Origin: Phytobacter diazotrophicus
GTDB taxonomy: Bacteria > Pseudomonadota > Gammaproteobacteria > Enterobacterales > Enterobacteriaceae
Assembly: GCA_004346725.1 (NCBI GenBank)
Contig: SMDE01000005.1
Location: 62,001 to 126,000 of the forward strand
Direction of reading: 5' to 3'
Length of the DNA: 64,000 nt
The notes under the pieces were generated by a model, which saw nothing but the letters and a program-made list of their open reading frames with translations, was not told where the DNA came from and did not search any database. A program made the translations under genes and the position numbers. Position 1 is the first letter of the stretch, and each line of letters begins with the position of its first letter. This document shows positions 9,719 to 19,023 of the stretch, in pieces.

Positions 9719-12570
9719 TGAGCGAGATGATACCGGCTATCCCGCTGGCGCAGCAGGTGACGCAAAACAGCATTCAGTCCGGCCCGCTGCCTGCGGATCA
9801 AAACATCACCTTTCTCAAACAGGAAGGCATTCGCTACCTCAAAGCGATGGCGGGTCAGACGTGGAGTAATTACAACGACAGCGATCCGGGTGTGACGATC
9901 CTTGAGCAGCTTTGCTATGCCCTGACCGAACTGGGCTATGTGAACAGCTTCCCCATTGAAGATGTGCTCACCGGCCCCGATCAACGTATTGCCTGGGCGC
10001 AGCAATTTTTTGCGGCCGAAGAGATTCTGACCACTGGCCCCATAACCGTTGAGGATTATCAGAGGCTGGTGCTGGATAACGTGCCGGAGGTCGATAACGT
10101 CTACCTGACGCCGCTGCTGCGCGGGCAGGCGCCGACCGGCTGGTATCAGGTGGCGGTAGATGTCGCGGACAAAGCGCTCCCGGCACAAGATGACGCCGTA
10201 AACCGCCTGCTGGCGCGTATCGACAGGTTGCTTAACGGCCAGCGGAATCTCGGTGAAGGGTTCCTGGCACCGACGCTACTGAAAGCGCAGGTCATCAATG
10301 TCACCGCCACGTTGTTTATGGCGCCGGATGCCGATGCGCAGCAGGTATATGCGCAAATCAACCAGGCGCTGGCGGGCTATGTGGCGCCATTGGCCCCGCG
10401 CTGCGGCTATGGGGAGCTGCGGGCGCAGGGGCTGGATGCCTGCGCTATTTTCAACGGGCCGGCAATGCATAACGGCTGGATCCAGGATGGCACTGTTGCG
10501 GCGCAAAAACGCAGCGTTATCCGCCTGATGGATATTGTGGTCTGTATCAGCGGCGTTGAGGGTGTGCAGGGAGTGGCGGGGTGCCGGTTTAGCGATACGG
10601 AAAACGACGATGCTGACAGCATTTCGCTACAGGAAGGCTGTGTCGCACGACTGCGTTTTACGCCGTCATCCGCGCAAACAGAGGGGGCCACTGCGGGGGC
10701 GGCGGCACAGCATGCGGCACTGAACGCGCTGGCACAACTGCAGGCCCGGCACCAGAAAAGCAGCATTGATGCGAAAATTGATGTCGCGCCCCCGTTGCCG
10801 GGTGGGCGTTATCGCAACATCGCGGCCTATTACTCGGTTCAGAACACCTTTCCGAATATTTATGCCATTGGGCCGAACTCATTGCAGGCCGATACGCCGG
10901 ACTACCGGGTAGCGCAGGCGCGGCAGCTCAAAGGTTACCTGATGCTTTTCGACCAGGTGATGGCCAACCAGTTCGCACAACTGGCTAATCTGGGCAATCT
11001 GTTTTCGTTTGGCTTCACCCGAACGCCCGTCACCGGGCCAGAGGATGTCGGAAGCTTACTGACCCGGCCAGATCCGCTGCGTGGTATTCCCGACCAGCCT
11101 GCGATTCAGACCCTGTTTTGCCAGCCGTTATATAACGTGCCCGATGTCCAGGCGCTGCTGCTGGGCGGCGAGCGTTTTCAGTATATCGCGCCGGATGACC
11201 CCTCCGATGCCCGCCTGCAAACACAACTGGCGTGGCAACGTTTTCAGCGCGATCCCTTTAATGCGTATCACTATGGCCTGGTACAGGCGATGGAGAGTAC
11301 CGAAAACGCGGAGCAGCGCCGCGATGAGATGCTCAGCCACCTTCTGGCGCGCCATGGTGAACCGGCTGACGTGTACAACGCCATTATCGATGCCCTGCAG
11401 TGGTCTGGCGGTAAGCTGAAAACCCGGATCGTGGTGAAAAGCACCTGGCTGCTGAATTTACAGGCGCTCTCTTCCCGTCGGGCGCAGGCAGGCGATAGCT
11501 GGCGCGCCACGCCCGTTACACCGCCGGGGCGCTATCACCTTTCACAGGAGGCGTATCGCCAGTGGAAGATGGCCTGTCCGCCGCCGATGGTGCCGTTAAT
11601 TGATGCCCTATACCTGAAAAGTTTCGACAGCCCGCAAGCCATCACCGCCGCGTGCGCCAGAACCACCCTCCCGGCCAGAGGCAACGATGACGTCCCTCTT
11701 ACCCTGCAGGCGATACTCCAGTGGCGGCTGCGCCTGAAAGAGGCGATTGTGCGCGAAGACGGCAATGTTCGCATTATCGAACGGGTGCTCAATGAAGACG
11801 GGGTGTGTCAACGTGACGGACAATGGGATCTGGCCAGGCTGGAGCGTCAGAGCCATTTGCCGGAGCAGGCCTTTGCCGATTTCAGCACATTCGAACTGAA
11901 ATGCGCCATTTTGTTGGGCCTGCCTGCACATTTGCGTCTGCTGGCCGCCACTCTGGGGCGCTTATTACAACAGCCGCTATTTGTTGAGTGGTTGTCGGCA
12001 GGCAGCGCGTCACCGTTCCGGCAACCCGAACGAGATGACCCGATCACCGGTGATGTGTCGCTGGAAAAAAACGCCGCGGGTTTAGCGGTGTCCATCGGCA
12101 GCCGGTGCGTATTGCAACTGCCGGATACAGCGTCACTGACGGTCAATGACCTGCAGCAGTATGTTGATCAACTGGCCTGGCTGGGGGGGGTACGCCAGGG
12201 CATGGTGCTGGTTGAACAGGGTTTACTGCAAACACACCCGTCTGCAATGCCGCCGGATGACGAGGCGCCGATGAGTGGACTATCCGCCACGTTGGTGCTG
12301 CCGGATTATGTGATGCTAACCCGTGATCCTGCCTTTTTGCAGAGCCTGGATATGCTGCGACAGTTGCACTGGCCGGGGCATATCGCTCTGGACGTTCGGC
12401 AGTGCAATCTTGGGCAAATGACGATGCTTATCAACGCCTGGTGTCAGTGGTACAACCTGCGTCTACCGGACGTGACACAATCCCCTCCAGCTTTTGCGCC
12501 ACAGGCGACGGCGGCGCTTCTCAATGCCCTGCATACCGGGGACAACGGGAGGTCAGATGACGGTGCCTGA
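9718..12570 (+). CDS. Large eCIS baseplate protein (Afp12/Pvc12-like)
   Basis: A 950-residue baseplate subunit. Near the N-terminus (residues ~50-75) it has YNDSDPGVTILEQLCYALTELGY, matching the DPGxTLLE...LTE signature of Afp12/Pvc12 and related baseplate assembly proteins. GGAGG lies 7 bases upstream of the ATG at 9718, so this is preferred to the GTG three bases earlier; the start shares one base with the stop of the preceding gene. The C-terminal half contains helical segments and a possible second domain (~770-930). It overlaps the next gene by 14 bases. In Afp/PVC a fibre gene (Afp13) follows here, but the next gene is instead the tape measure. Confidence 0.85.
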   Translation: MSEMIPAIPLAQQVTQNSIQSGPLPADQNITFLKQEGIRYLKAMAGQTWSNYNDSDPGVTILEQLCYALTELGYVNSFPIEDVLTGPDQRIAWAQQFFAAEEILTTGPITVEDYQRLVLDNVPEVDNVYLTPLLRGQAPTGWYQVAVDVADKALPAQDDAVNRLLARIDRLLNGQRNLGEGFLAPTLLKAQVINVTATLFMAPDADAQQVYAQINQALAGYVAPLAPRCGYGELRAQGLDACAIFNGPAMHNGWIQDGTVAAQKRSVIRLMDIVVCISGVEGVQGVAGCRFSDTENDDADSISLQEGCVARLRFTPSSAQTEGATAGAAAQHAALNALAQLQARHQKSSIDAKIDVAPPLPGGRYRNIAAYYSVQNTFPNIYAIGPNSLQADTPDYRVAQARQLKGYLMLFDQVMANQFAQLANLGNLFSFGFTRTPVTGPEDVGSLLTRPDPLRGIPDQPAIQTLFCQPLYNVPDVQALLLGGERFQYIAPDDPSDARLQTQLAWQRFQRDPFNAYHYGLVQAMESTENAEQRRDEMLSHLLARHGEPADVYNAIIDALQWSGGKLKTRIVVKSTWLLNLQALSSRRAQAGDSWRATPVTPPGRYHLSQEAYRQWKMACPPPMVPLIDALYLKSFDSPQAITAACARTTLPARGNDDVPLTLQAILQWRLRLKEAIVREDGNVRIIERVLNEDGVCQRDGQWDLARLERQSHLPEQAFADFSTFELKCAILLGLPAHLRLLAATLGRLLQQPLFVEWLSAGSASPFRQPERDDPITGDVSLEKNAAGLAVSIGSRCVLQLPDTASLTVNDLQQYVDQLAWLGGVRQGMVLVEQGLLQTHPSAMPPDDEAPMSGLSATLVLPDYVMLTRDPAFLQSLDMLRQLHWPGHIALDVRQCNLGQMTMLINAWCQWYNLRLPDVTQSPPAFAPQATAALLNALHTGDNGRSDDGA

Positions 12571-15500
12571 GCATATGATCGCCCGCTGTGAATGGCAGAC
12601 GCGCTTCGATCACCCCACAAGCGGCGTCGCGTTGCAAAACGCAATCAGCCAGTGGAGCCAGCAGGTGATGCCCGCGATCCTGACGCGCTTTTTCGACCGC
12701 CACTGCCCGGCCACCGAGCGCTGGCGCATTGCGTCGCTTGAGCTGGATTTGGGGACCATCGATCTTAATACCCTGGACGAGACGTTAGCGCAGCGGTTTG
12801 AAGCCGCGCTGGAGGAGGCGCTAAGTCGGGCGTTTCACCGCCAGGAGGTGCGTTTTCTTCCGGCATCGGTATTGCCGGGGCACGCGGTGGCGGGTGAGAT
12901 GACCGATTTGGACGCGTTGCGCTGGTTTTTACTGCACGGCACGTCGCCCTGGTGGCGCAGTGAGCGTCTCTCGTTGCTGCCACTGGTGGCGCAACTGTTA
13001 CAAGAGGATGCGCAGCCCTTCACCCAGCTTATCCGCGATGTGGGACAGAGGGAGGTTGCGCGGCGGCGCATGGCCTGGCAATGGAGCGACAAACAGATTC
13101 GTCAGACCATCAGGCGGCTTGAGCCGTGGCATGCGGGGTTTATCTGCCACTATGCCGACAGGGTCATTGCCTGCCAGCAACAACAACGCATCGTACTACG
13201 CCAGGACAGCGGGTTTAGCGGACAGCTATGGTACTGGATCCTGACCCATCTGCTGGTTGAGCGTGGAAGCTTATTCAATACCCGCCAGTTTGTCCGCGCC
13301 ACACTCTGGCAAATGGCGCAGCACTATCAACTGGATTTCCGCCAGCTTGTGGCAGGCCTGGCCCAGGCGGTTGAACGCTTGCAGATAAGCGGGCGTGTCG
13401 CACCGCTCTTTTTGCAGGTGCTGGCCGATTTACAACATGAAGAGACTCGCGAGCCCGCGCCTGCGATGACGCAGCCGAATGACGATGACCTGTGGTTTCA
13501 GTTCCAGCGGCTGTTGCACCATCGCGCGGATAACTGGCGGCATAATGGTGATGTGGTCCATCTGGCGGAACTGCTGGCGCAACTTGCTGCGAAAGACCGG
13601 ACGCGAACGGCGGGCATCCTGCGTGAGGAAGGGCGCGCGTCGCAGGTGCGTGATTACCTGTTCCAGCGGTTAAGTACACCGCAACTGGCGCAACTGGTCG
13701 CCGTGCTGGAGCCGCGCGATCACCGCTTTATTATGACGCACATTACGCGCACCCAGGCGCTGTTGCGCCAGCGCCATCAGCCGCGACGGCTTATCTGGGA
13801 GGTGTTGCTGGCGTGGTTACTGGTCAATTCCGGTAGCCATTTCAGCCGCCGTCAGTTCGTGCAGGAAACCCTGATGGCTATCAGCGCCCGTACCGGCATG
13901 GACTATGTTCTGTTGTTGACGATGCTGATGCAGGCCGCCGTGCCTCAACCGCATCCCGGCCATTTTGAACTGCTGGTCATTTTGCACGAGCTGGTTCAGC
14001 AGCAGCGTAAGCGACACCATGCGGGCAGTCATCGCTGGCAACCGCTACGTGATTATCTGCGTTACGGGCGTTTTACCATGGGTGGACACCCCAGCCAGGA
14101 TGTGACTCCTCGGACAGCGTTGATTGCGCTACGCGCATTGTTGCTGATGCCTTCACCACCCGGTGCGCTGCTGGCGGTGATACGCCAGTCGCGTACCGGC
14201 AGCGTTGATGAACAGGTTCTGGCCCGTCGTCTGCTGGCCATTTTGACCGTGCAGGGTGAGGCCACGCTCTCTACGCTGCATCGGCTGATGCGGCTACTGT
14301 CACCAGACTTAAGCGCTCCGGCGCTGGCACTGCTGGATACGCTGCGCCGCTGGAACCGACAGGGACGGTTGACGCAGTCCGGGGTAACGGTGGCGGATAA
14401 CATCCTCGTCATCACGCTATTCCAGGCGCTGTTCGGGCATGCGGGTGGCGCCCTGACGTCCAGACAGTGGCTGTCGCGCGTGTGGACGCTCCTCGCTCGC
14501 CAGACGGCGACCACGATCCCGGAGATGGTCCGCCGCTGGCAGCAAAACGCCCGGACCGATCGGATCGAGGGGAAATTAGACGCTGCACTCTATCCGCTGG
14601 CGCCGTCAGAGGTTCAACGTCCGGCAATGGACGAGCGCCAGCATGGCGCAACACAAGTTCACCTGCCGCGCCGCCAGGGGGCGGATACGCTGGCGGTGCC
14701 GGATGCCGCGTCTTCTCCCGAACGGGAACGGGCGGAGCAACCCGACGAGCCAGACGAATACCAGGATGCGCTAACGCGCTGGTTGATTTCCGGCGTGCTG
14801 CCCGCACGGGTGATGACGGCGTCAATGTCTGTCGACGCATGGTTGCATGGGTTAATACGGCATGACCTGAAGGGGTTTCGACGGGCGGTTGCACCATACT
14901 TTGACCAGCCGGCGGTGCGCTACCGGTTGCAAAACCACCTCTCGCTGGTGCAGTTGTGTGAGATTTTTACTTCTGCGGGTCAACGTGCGCCTGTCAGTGC
15001 CAGTGTGCTGCGCGAACTCTGTCTGCTTCTTCCCGCGCTGCCGTTGCCCTTTATCAGCCAGGCTGTCCGTCAGGCGTTGTTGCTGGCCGGTTTACTGGAA
15101 GGGTGGTTGACCCGCGCCGGGGAGGTCAACGTATCCTGGCTTATTAACCAGCTCTGCTGGCGGCTATTACGCCACGGGGATTGCACAGTGGCGCAGTTGC
15201 GCGATGCGCTCAGCGCGCCCGGTCTGCCCGCCAGCCATAGCCTGCGATATCACCTTGAATATGCAAGCCGGACGCTACCTTTAGCGGCAGAAGAACAGAC
15301 CGCGATCGCGCGCGAAACATTGGATGTGCCGGGCGTTTCATCACCGCAACCCAGGCCAGGTCCTGGGCCGATGGTTATCAATAACGCGGGCATTGTGCTG
15401 CTGCAAAGCTATATCAAGCCGCTTTTTGAGCGCCTGAAACTCATTCATCACGATCAGTTTGTCAACGCCAGCGCACAGCGGGCGGCTACGCACTACCTGC

Positions 15501-15868
15501 AATACCTCATTTGCGGGCAATCCCACAGCGAAGAGCATCACCTGATGCTGAACAAAGTGTTGTGTGGGCTGCCACTCGCACAGCCGCTGGAAGGCGGTAT
15601 CGAGATCAACAGCAACGAGACAGAGATCGTCCACAGCCTGATTCAGGCGGTGGCGCAGTACTGGCCCGCTATTGGCACAACATCCGTGGCGGGATTTCAG
15701 GGTAACTGGCTGGTCAGGGGCGGCACCCTGACAGAAAAAAGTGAGCACTGGGATCTGGTGGTAGAGCGACGCGCTTACGACATTCTCATCCGTCGTTCGT
15801 CGTTGTCATACACCATTGTGCGATTGCCGTGGATGGGCAAACCGATTTATGTCACCTGGCCGATTTGA
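12557..15868 (+). CDS. Contractile injection system tape measure protein (Afp14-like)
   Basis: A 1103-residue protein of the CIS tape-measure family (CIS_TMP). The N-terminus has the family signature, with RWRIASLELDLGTID near residue 60. Two similar internal units lie at about 220-275 and 410-465, each reading roughly YWIL/EVLLxxLLVxxGSxF(N/S)xRQFVxxTL. The C-terminal 165 residues keep the conserved VLLQSYIKPLFERL...HYLQYLICG...LNKVLCGLP stretch. ATG 12557 is chosen because GGGAGG lies 5 bases before it. The protein is thought to set tube length. It has a charged low-complexity linker near 690-735 (SSPERERAEQPDEPDEYQ). Confidence 0.85.
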   Translation: MTVPEHMIARCEWQTRFDHPTSGVALQNAISQWSQQVMPAILTRFFDRHCPATERWRIASLELDLGTIDLNTLDETLAQRFEAALEEALSRAFHRQEVRFLPASVLPGHAVAGEMTDLDALRWFLLHGTSPWWRSERLSLLPLVAQLLQEDAQPFTQLIRDVGQREVARRRMAWQWSDKQIRQTIRRLEPWHAGFICHYADRVIACQQQQRIVLRQDSGFSGQLWYWILTHLLVERGSLFNTRQFVRATLWQMAQHYQLDFRQLVAGLAQAVERLQISGRVAPLFLQVLADLQHEETREPAPAMTQPNDDDLWFQFQRLLHHRADNWRHNGDVVHLAELLAQLAAKDRTRTAGILREEGRASQVRDYLFQRLSTPQLAQLVAVLEPRDHRFIMTHITRTQALLRQRHQPRRLIWEVLLAWLLVNSGSHFSRRQFVQETLMAISARTGMDYVLLLTMLMQAAVPQPHPGHFELLVILHELVQQQRKRHHAGSHRWQPLRDYLRYGRFTMGGHPSQDVTPRTALIALRALLLMPSPPGALLAVIRQSRTGSVDEQVLARRLLAILTVQGEATLSTLHRLMRLLSPDLSAPALALLDTLRRWNRQGRLTQSGVTVADNILVITLFQALFGHAGGALTSRQWLSRVWTLLARQTATTIPEMVRRWQQNARTDRIEGKLDAALYPLAPSEVQRPAMDERQHGATQVHLPRRQGADTLAVPDAASSPERERAEQPDEPDEYQDALTRWLISGVLPARVMTASMSVDAWLHGLIRHDLKGFRRAVAPYFDQPAVRYRLQNHLSLVQLCEIFTSAGQRAPVSASVLRELCLLLPALPLPFISQAVRQALLLAGLLEGWLTRAGEVNVSWLINQLCWRLLRHGDCTVAQLRDALSAPGLPASHSLRYHLEYASRTLPLAAEEQTAIARETLDVPGVSSPQPRPGPGPMVINNAGIVLLQSYIKPLFERLKLIHHDQFVNASAQRAATHYLQYLICGQSHSEEHHLMLNKVLCGLPLAQPLEGGIEINSNETEIVHSLIQAVAQYWPAIGTTSVAGFQGNWLVRGGTLTEKSEHWDLVVERRAYDILIRRSSLSYTIVRLPWMGKPIYVTWPI

Positions 15869-15930
15869 GCGGCGCTGTGACGGGGTAAGCCGTGGAACGT
15901 TAATCAACGAACGAAGGGGAAGGTGAAACG

Positions 15931-17673
15931 ATGAACTCGTACCGGGAAAACGTGCAGAGCGCCGCTGGAAATACCCTTGCGGGCCTGTACGCGCAGCAGC
16001 AACAACTGCAATCGCAGAACTGCAGCGCGCAATACAGTTTGTACTATGCACAGGGCGCACAGCTCAACGCCTATGAGGGTCTGACGGAGGTGAAACAACA
16101 ACTGCTGGCCAGCCGTTTGATAAGCGAGCAGGGGGTGGAGTGCGATAACCTGGCGACCAATCTGGACGCATCGGCAAAGCTGGTGCAACAGGCCACCGCG
16201 ACCACCGTCACCAATAGCGCCGCTACGGCGGCGGGCATTCAGGCAGCGGCGAAGGCGATTTCGACGCTGGCGGCGGAACTGGGCAGTGCGTTAAACATTG
16301 CCGCAGCCGCCTGTTACGGCACGGATATCTACCGAAAGACGCTCGAAGCCAATAGCTTTATCCGCACGACCGCCAATCATGCGGAGTACATCACCCGGCT
16401 GGCGATGGATGCCGCCGCGGCAAGCTCCGAAGTGATTGCCACCGATCTGGTGAATCAATCCGCGCTGGCCCGTGCGGCACTGAAAACGGTGCAGGGGGCG
16501 GCCAACGCTCAGTTTAGCGCACTTTCCCAGCAGGTCGTTGCCGGGCAAACAACGCTTGCAACGGCCAGCAATGCTGAGAAGCTGGCTGAAGGGGCACTGG
16601 AGGATACCGGGCGCGAAATGCGCGCCATTAACAGCGCGGTGGAGGACTGCAATCGGGCGCTTAACTTCAATCTCATCGCCAGCGTCACCAGCACATTTGA
16701 CGGTATTGCCGTGAGTCTGGATCCGTATCAGCAACCTTTTACCACCTGGCCGGAAGGCGCGGGGATCCACCTGGCAAGCGATATCACTATCCCTGCCGCG
16801 AACCCTGAACATTATGTCTTTATCGCGAAAGCGGAAAATGCCGGGAGCGTGAAACTCGAGCAGATAGAGGCGCTGTTTAATACCGAGCAGACGAAATATT
16901 TCCATGCGGTGACCGCAGATGACGGCTGGCAGGTGGTGCTGCCGGTGAGCGCATCAGGGTCAGCGGTCGCGGATATTGACGGTGATTTATTGGCCGCAGG
17001 CGTCAGTTACGTGGCAGGCGTATATGTCGTGCTGAGCCTGCCTTATCAGAAATATATCAATTCTTTCAATAACATCCTCTCCAGTGTTTCGCTCCCCGTC
17101 ACCCTGCAGGCCCCGCTTGGCCAGGCAAAAGGCATTGCCTTTAGCCCGGACAAAAAATCGGTGCTGTTCACGCTACCGCCGCTGAGTGAAGACATCACCC
17201 AACAGGAGTTTCGCGTCATGTTATTGCACTCAGGGCAGCCGTTGACCGGAGGCTTTATGACGAGTGAGGACACCGATGCACAAAGTGGCGATGCGGCGAT
17301 CGGTTTTTACTTCAATAAAGCGATTGCCGAACAGGTGCCGGGCGCCAATTACCGTGTGGCGCATTGCAGCAGTACGCAACTGGTTGCGGGAGGACTCGAG
17401 CGCAGCATGAAAGCGGTTATCCCGGACGACATGACCGACAACTTTGGCGCGCTGTTGGTCCCCGGTATCGAATATCTGCCGGTGGTGCTGGCGGTGCCGT
17501 CAGCCATCAACATCAACGCGAATGCCTGGAGTAGCACATTGGCGTTCGGCGCGAAGGCGGAAACGCTGATTCCGCTGGCGGGCAGTCGTGAGGATGCGCC
17601 CGTTGTCGCGAAAGCCGCCGCCGCGGCCCCCAGCGCCAGTGGCGATAACAACGAACACCCCACCGAAAGTTAA
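15931..17673 (+). CDS. Unrecognised eCIS-operon protein with helical N-half and beta C-half
   Basis: I do not recognise this 580-residue protein. Residues 1-255 are Ala/Gln-rich and almost certainly helical (QQQQLQSQN, long AAA runs, few prolines), and probably form coiled coils. Residues ~258-555 turn beta-rich and may hold two or three sandwich-like domains: one around SVTSTFDGIAVSLDPYQQPF, one around VSLPVTLQAPLGQAKGIAF, and a last one up to AINININAW-like strands. A low-complexity Ala/Pro tail ends the protein. GGGGAAGG lies 7 bases before the ATG. No signal peptide or membrane segment is seen. It is co-directional with the structural genes and has the same GC-rich style. It could be a fibre substitute, a sheath or tube accessory, or a cargo. 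Confidence 0.6.
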   Translation: MNSYRENVQSAAGNTLAGLYAQQQQLQSQNCSAQYSLYYAQGAQLNAYEGLTEVKQQLLASRLISEQGVECDNLATNLDASAKLVQQATATTVTNSAATAAGIQAAAKAISTLAAELGSALNIAAAACYGTDIYRKTLEANSFIRTTANHAEYITRLAMDAAAASSEVIATDLVNQSALARAALKTVQGAANAQFSALSQQVVAGQTTLATASNAEKLAEGALEDTGREMRAINSAVEDCNRALNFNLIASVTSTFDGIAVSLDPYQQPFTTWPEGAGIHLASDITIPAANPEHYVFIAKAENAGSVKLEQIEALFNTEQTKYFHAVTADDGWQVVLPVSASGSAVADIDGDLLAAGVSYVAGVYVVLSLPYQKYINSFNNILSSVSLPVTLQAPLGQAKGIAFSPDKKSVLFTLPPLSEDITQQEFRVMLLHSGQPLTGGFMTSEDTDAQSGDAAIGFYFNKAIAEQVPGANYRVAHCSSTQLVAGGLERSMKAVIPDDMTDNFGALLVPGIEYLPVVLAVPSAININANAWSSTLAFGAKAETLIPLAGSREDAPVVAKAAAAAPSASGDNNEHPTES

Positions 17674-17692
17674 CCCGTAAGGAGCGCAGAGG

Positions 17693-18916
17693 ATGAAAAG
17701 CATGAAAAATGGCATTGCCGAACAGAAGAATGCCGAGATTGACGCGCTGACAAGTCAGGTGAATAAAGCGCAATTTCGGGTTAATCAACTGACGACTGTG
17801 GTGACGTCTCTGACGGCGAAACAGGCCAATTTCGCTGCACTGTTGACCGATGCCGACAGTAAAAAAGACGCGGCGCTGGCGAACCTGAATCAGGCTAAAA
17901 CCCTGGTGGCTAATGTCGAGACGTTGCAGCGTTACTCCATTCTGGTCAGCCAGCAGACGGACAAGAGCCTGAGAAACGTCAGGGAGACGAGCAACCACAT
18001 GGCGGAACTGATCGAACAGTTGATCTTTTCCGCAGACGTGGTGGAGAAACTCTCGGGATTTGTTAATCGCCAGAAGGCGGCGAACAACGTGATTCCCGAT
18101 GCGCTGGTCGCCGTATTAAACCAGGCCACAAGCGATGCCAATAACGCCGTCGCATTAACCCTGACGGCGCTACAAAGCAGCTATGCCAGCGCAGCCTCGG
18201 TGGACCAGGCGGGCAGCGTGTCGGCACTTGAAGCCAGACAGGCGCAGCAGTGGCTAACCCTGTTGACGGGAACCTCTGCGGATGTTCAGGAGAGCCTCGC
18301 GCAGAAACGGGTGAATGCGGTTATCAAAAGTGTTGAGAAGGTGCTCAAAGCGCTGGGTAAAGCACAGCGGGAGAACCAAAACCTGATGTCCCAGCAAAAT
18401 GAGAAGACCCAGAAATATGAAGCGCAACTGGGGCAGCTCAACAGGCCTGTCACCCTTGAGGCGTCCGCCAGCGCTGTGTCTGCGGATAATGCGTCAGGTG
18501 ACAGTGTCACCTCAAATGACACGGAGAGTGTCTCAGCGCAGAGCAGGAACGAAGAACTGTCCGAGCGTGTACTGAGCCTGCAACAGGAGGCTATCCAGGC
18601 CCGGCTGGCGATGGATACCGCGCGTCAGGAGTATCGCGACTCCAGCGAAACACTGAACAATCTGACCCGCCAGGCGGATTTCTATATCGCCCAACTCAAC
18701 ATTGTCATTCGCAGCCAGCAGGACAACGCGCTCTATACCCTGATTCAACGCGGTTATCAGCGCGCCGTTGAACGTTATCAGTCGGCCCTGGCGGCCAGCA
18801 ATATGGCAAATACCCAACTGGAGTCTGCAAAATCCGAGCTGGCCCGCGCCACGGCGTCACTCAATTCGTTAAATGCCGGACTGGGGGCGGCAAAAGCGGC
18901 AGCCTTTGCCGCGTAA
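17693..18916 (+). CDS. Unrecognised coiled-coil protein of the eCIS operon
   Basis: I do not recognise this 407-residue protein. It is nearly all predicted helix. A first coiled-coil block spans residues ~5-250, with heptad-like stretches such as IDALTSQVNKAQFRVNQL. It is followed by a Ser/Asp/Ala-rich flexible linker (~255-285), then a second block (~285-400) that starts NEELSERVLSLQQEAIQ. There are no cysteines and no tryptophan except one in QQWLTLL. GGAG lies 8 bases before the ATG, and the gene starts 19 bases after the preceding unknown gene, so the two are probably co-translated and may act together. Position between tape measure and ATPase suggests a particle-related role, which remains unproved. 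Confidence 0.6.
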   Translation: MKSMKNGIAEQKNAEIDALTSQVNKAQFRVNQLTTVVTSLTAKQANFAALLTDADSKKDAALANLNQAKTLVANVETLQRYSILVSQQTDKSLRNVRETSNHMAELIEQLIFSADVVEKLSGFVNRQKAANNVIPDALVAVLNQATSDANNAVALTLTALQSSYASAASVDQAGSVSALEARQAQQWLTLLTGTSADVQESLAQKRVNAVIKSVEKVLKALGKAQRENQNLMSQQNEKTQKYEAQLGQLNRPVTLEASASAVSADNASGDSVTSNDTESVSAQSRNEELSERVLSLQQEAIQARLAMDTARQEYRDSSETLNNLTRQADFYIAQLNIVIRSQQDNALYTLIQRGYQRAVERYQSALAASNMANTQLESAKSELARATASLNSLNAGLGAAKAAAFAA

Positions 18917-19023
18917 CGATTCGGCAGGGGTCGCGTTTATCTGCCGGGCCGGTCTTAGGATCGCGCCCCGGCCGTGACGCGGCGTCAACGGGCCAGACGA
19001 CAGATTAACGAGGTACAGAGAAC

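Noticed and set aside
14467-14897. Long open frames on both strands across 14.4-14.9 kb within the tape-measure gene.
   Set aside because: They are Arg/Pro/Ala-rich shadow frames caused by GC-rich codons. The plus-strand tape-measure frame continues through with conserved family motifs.
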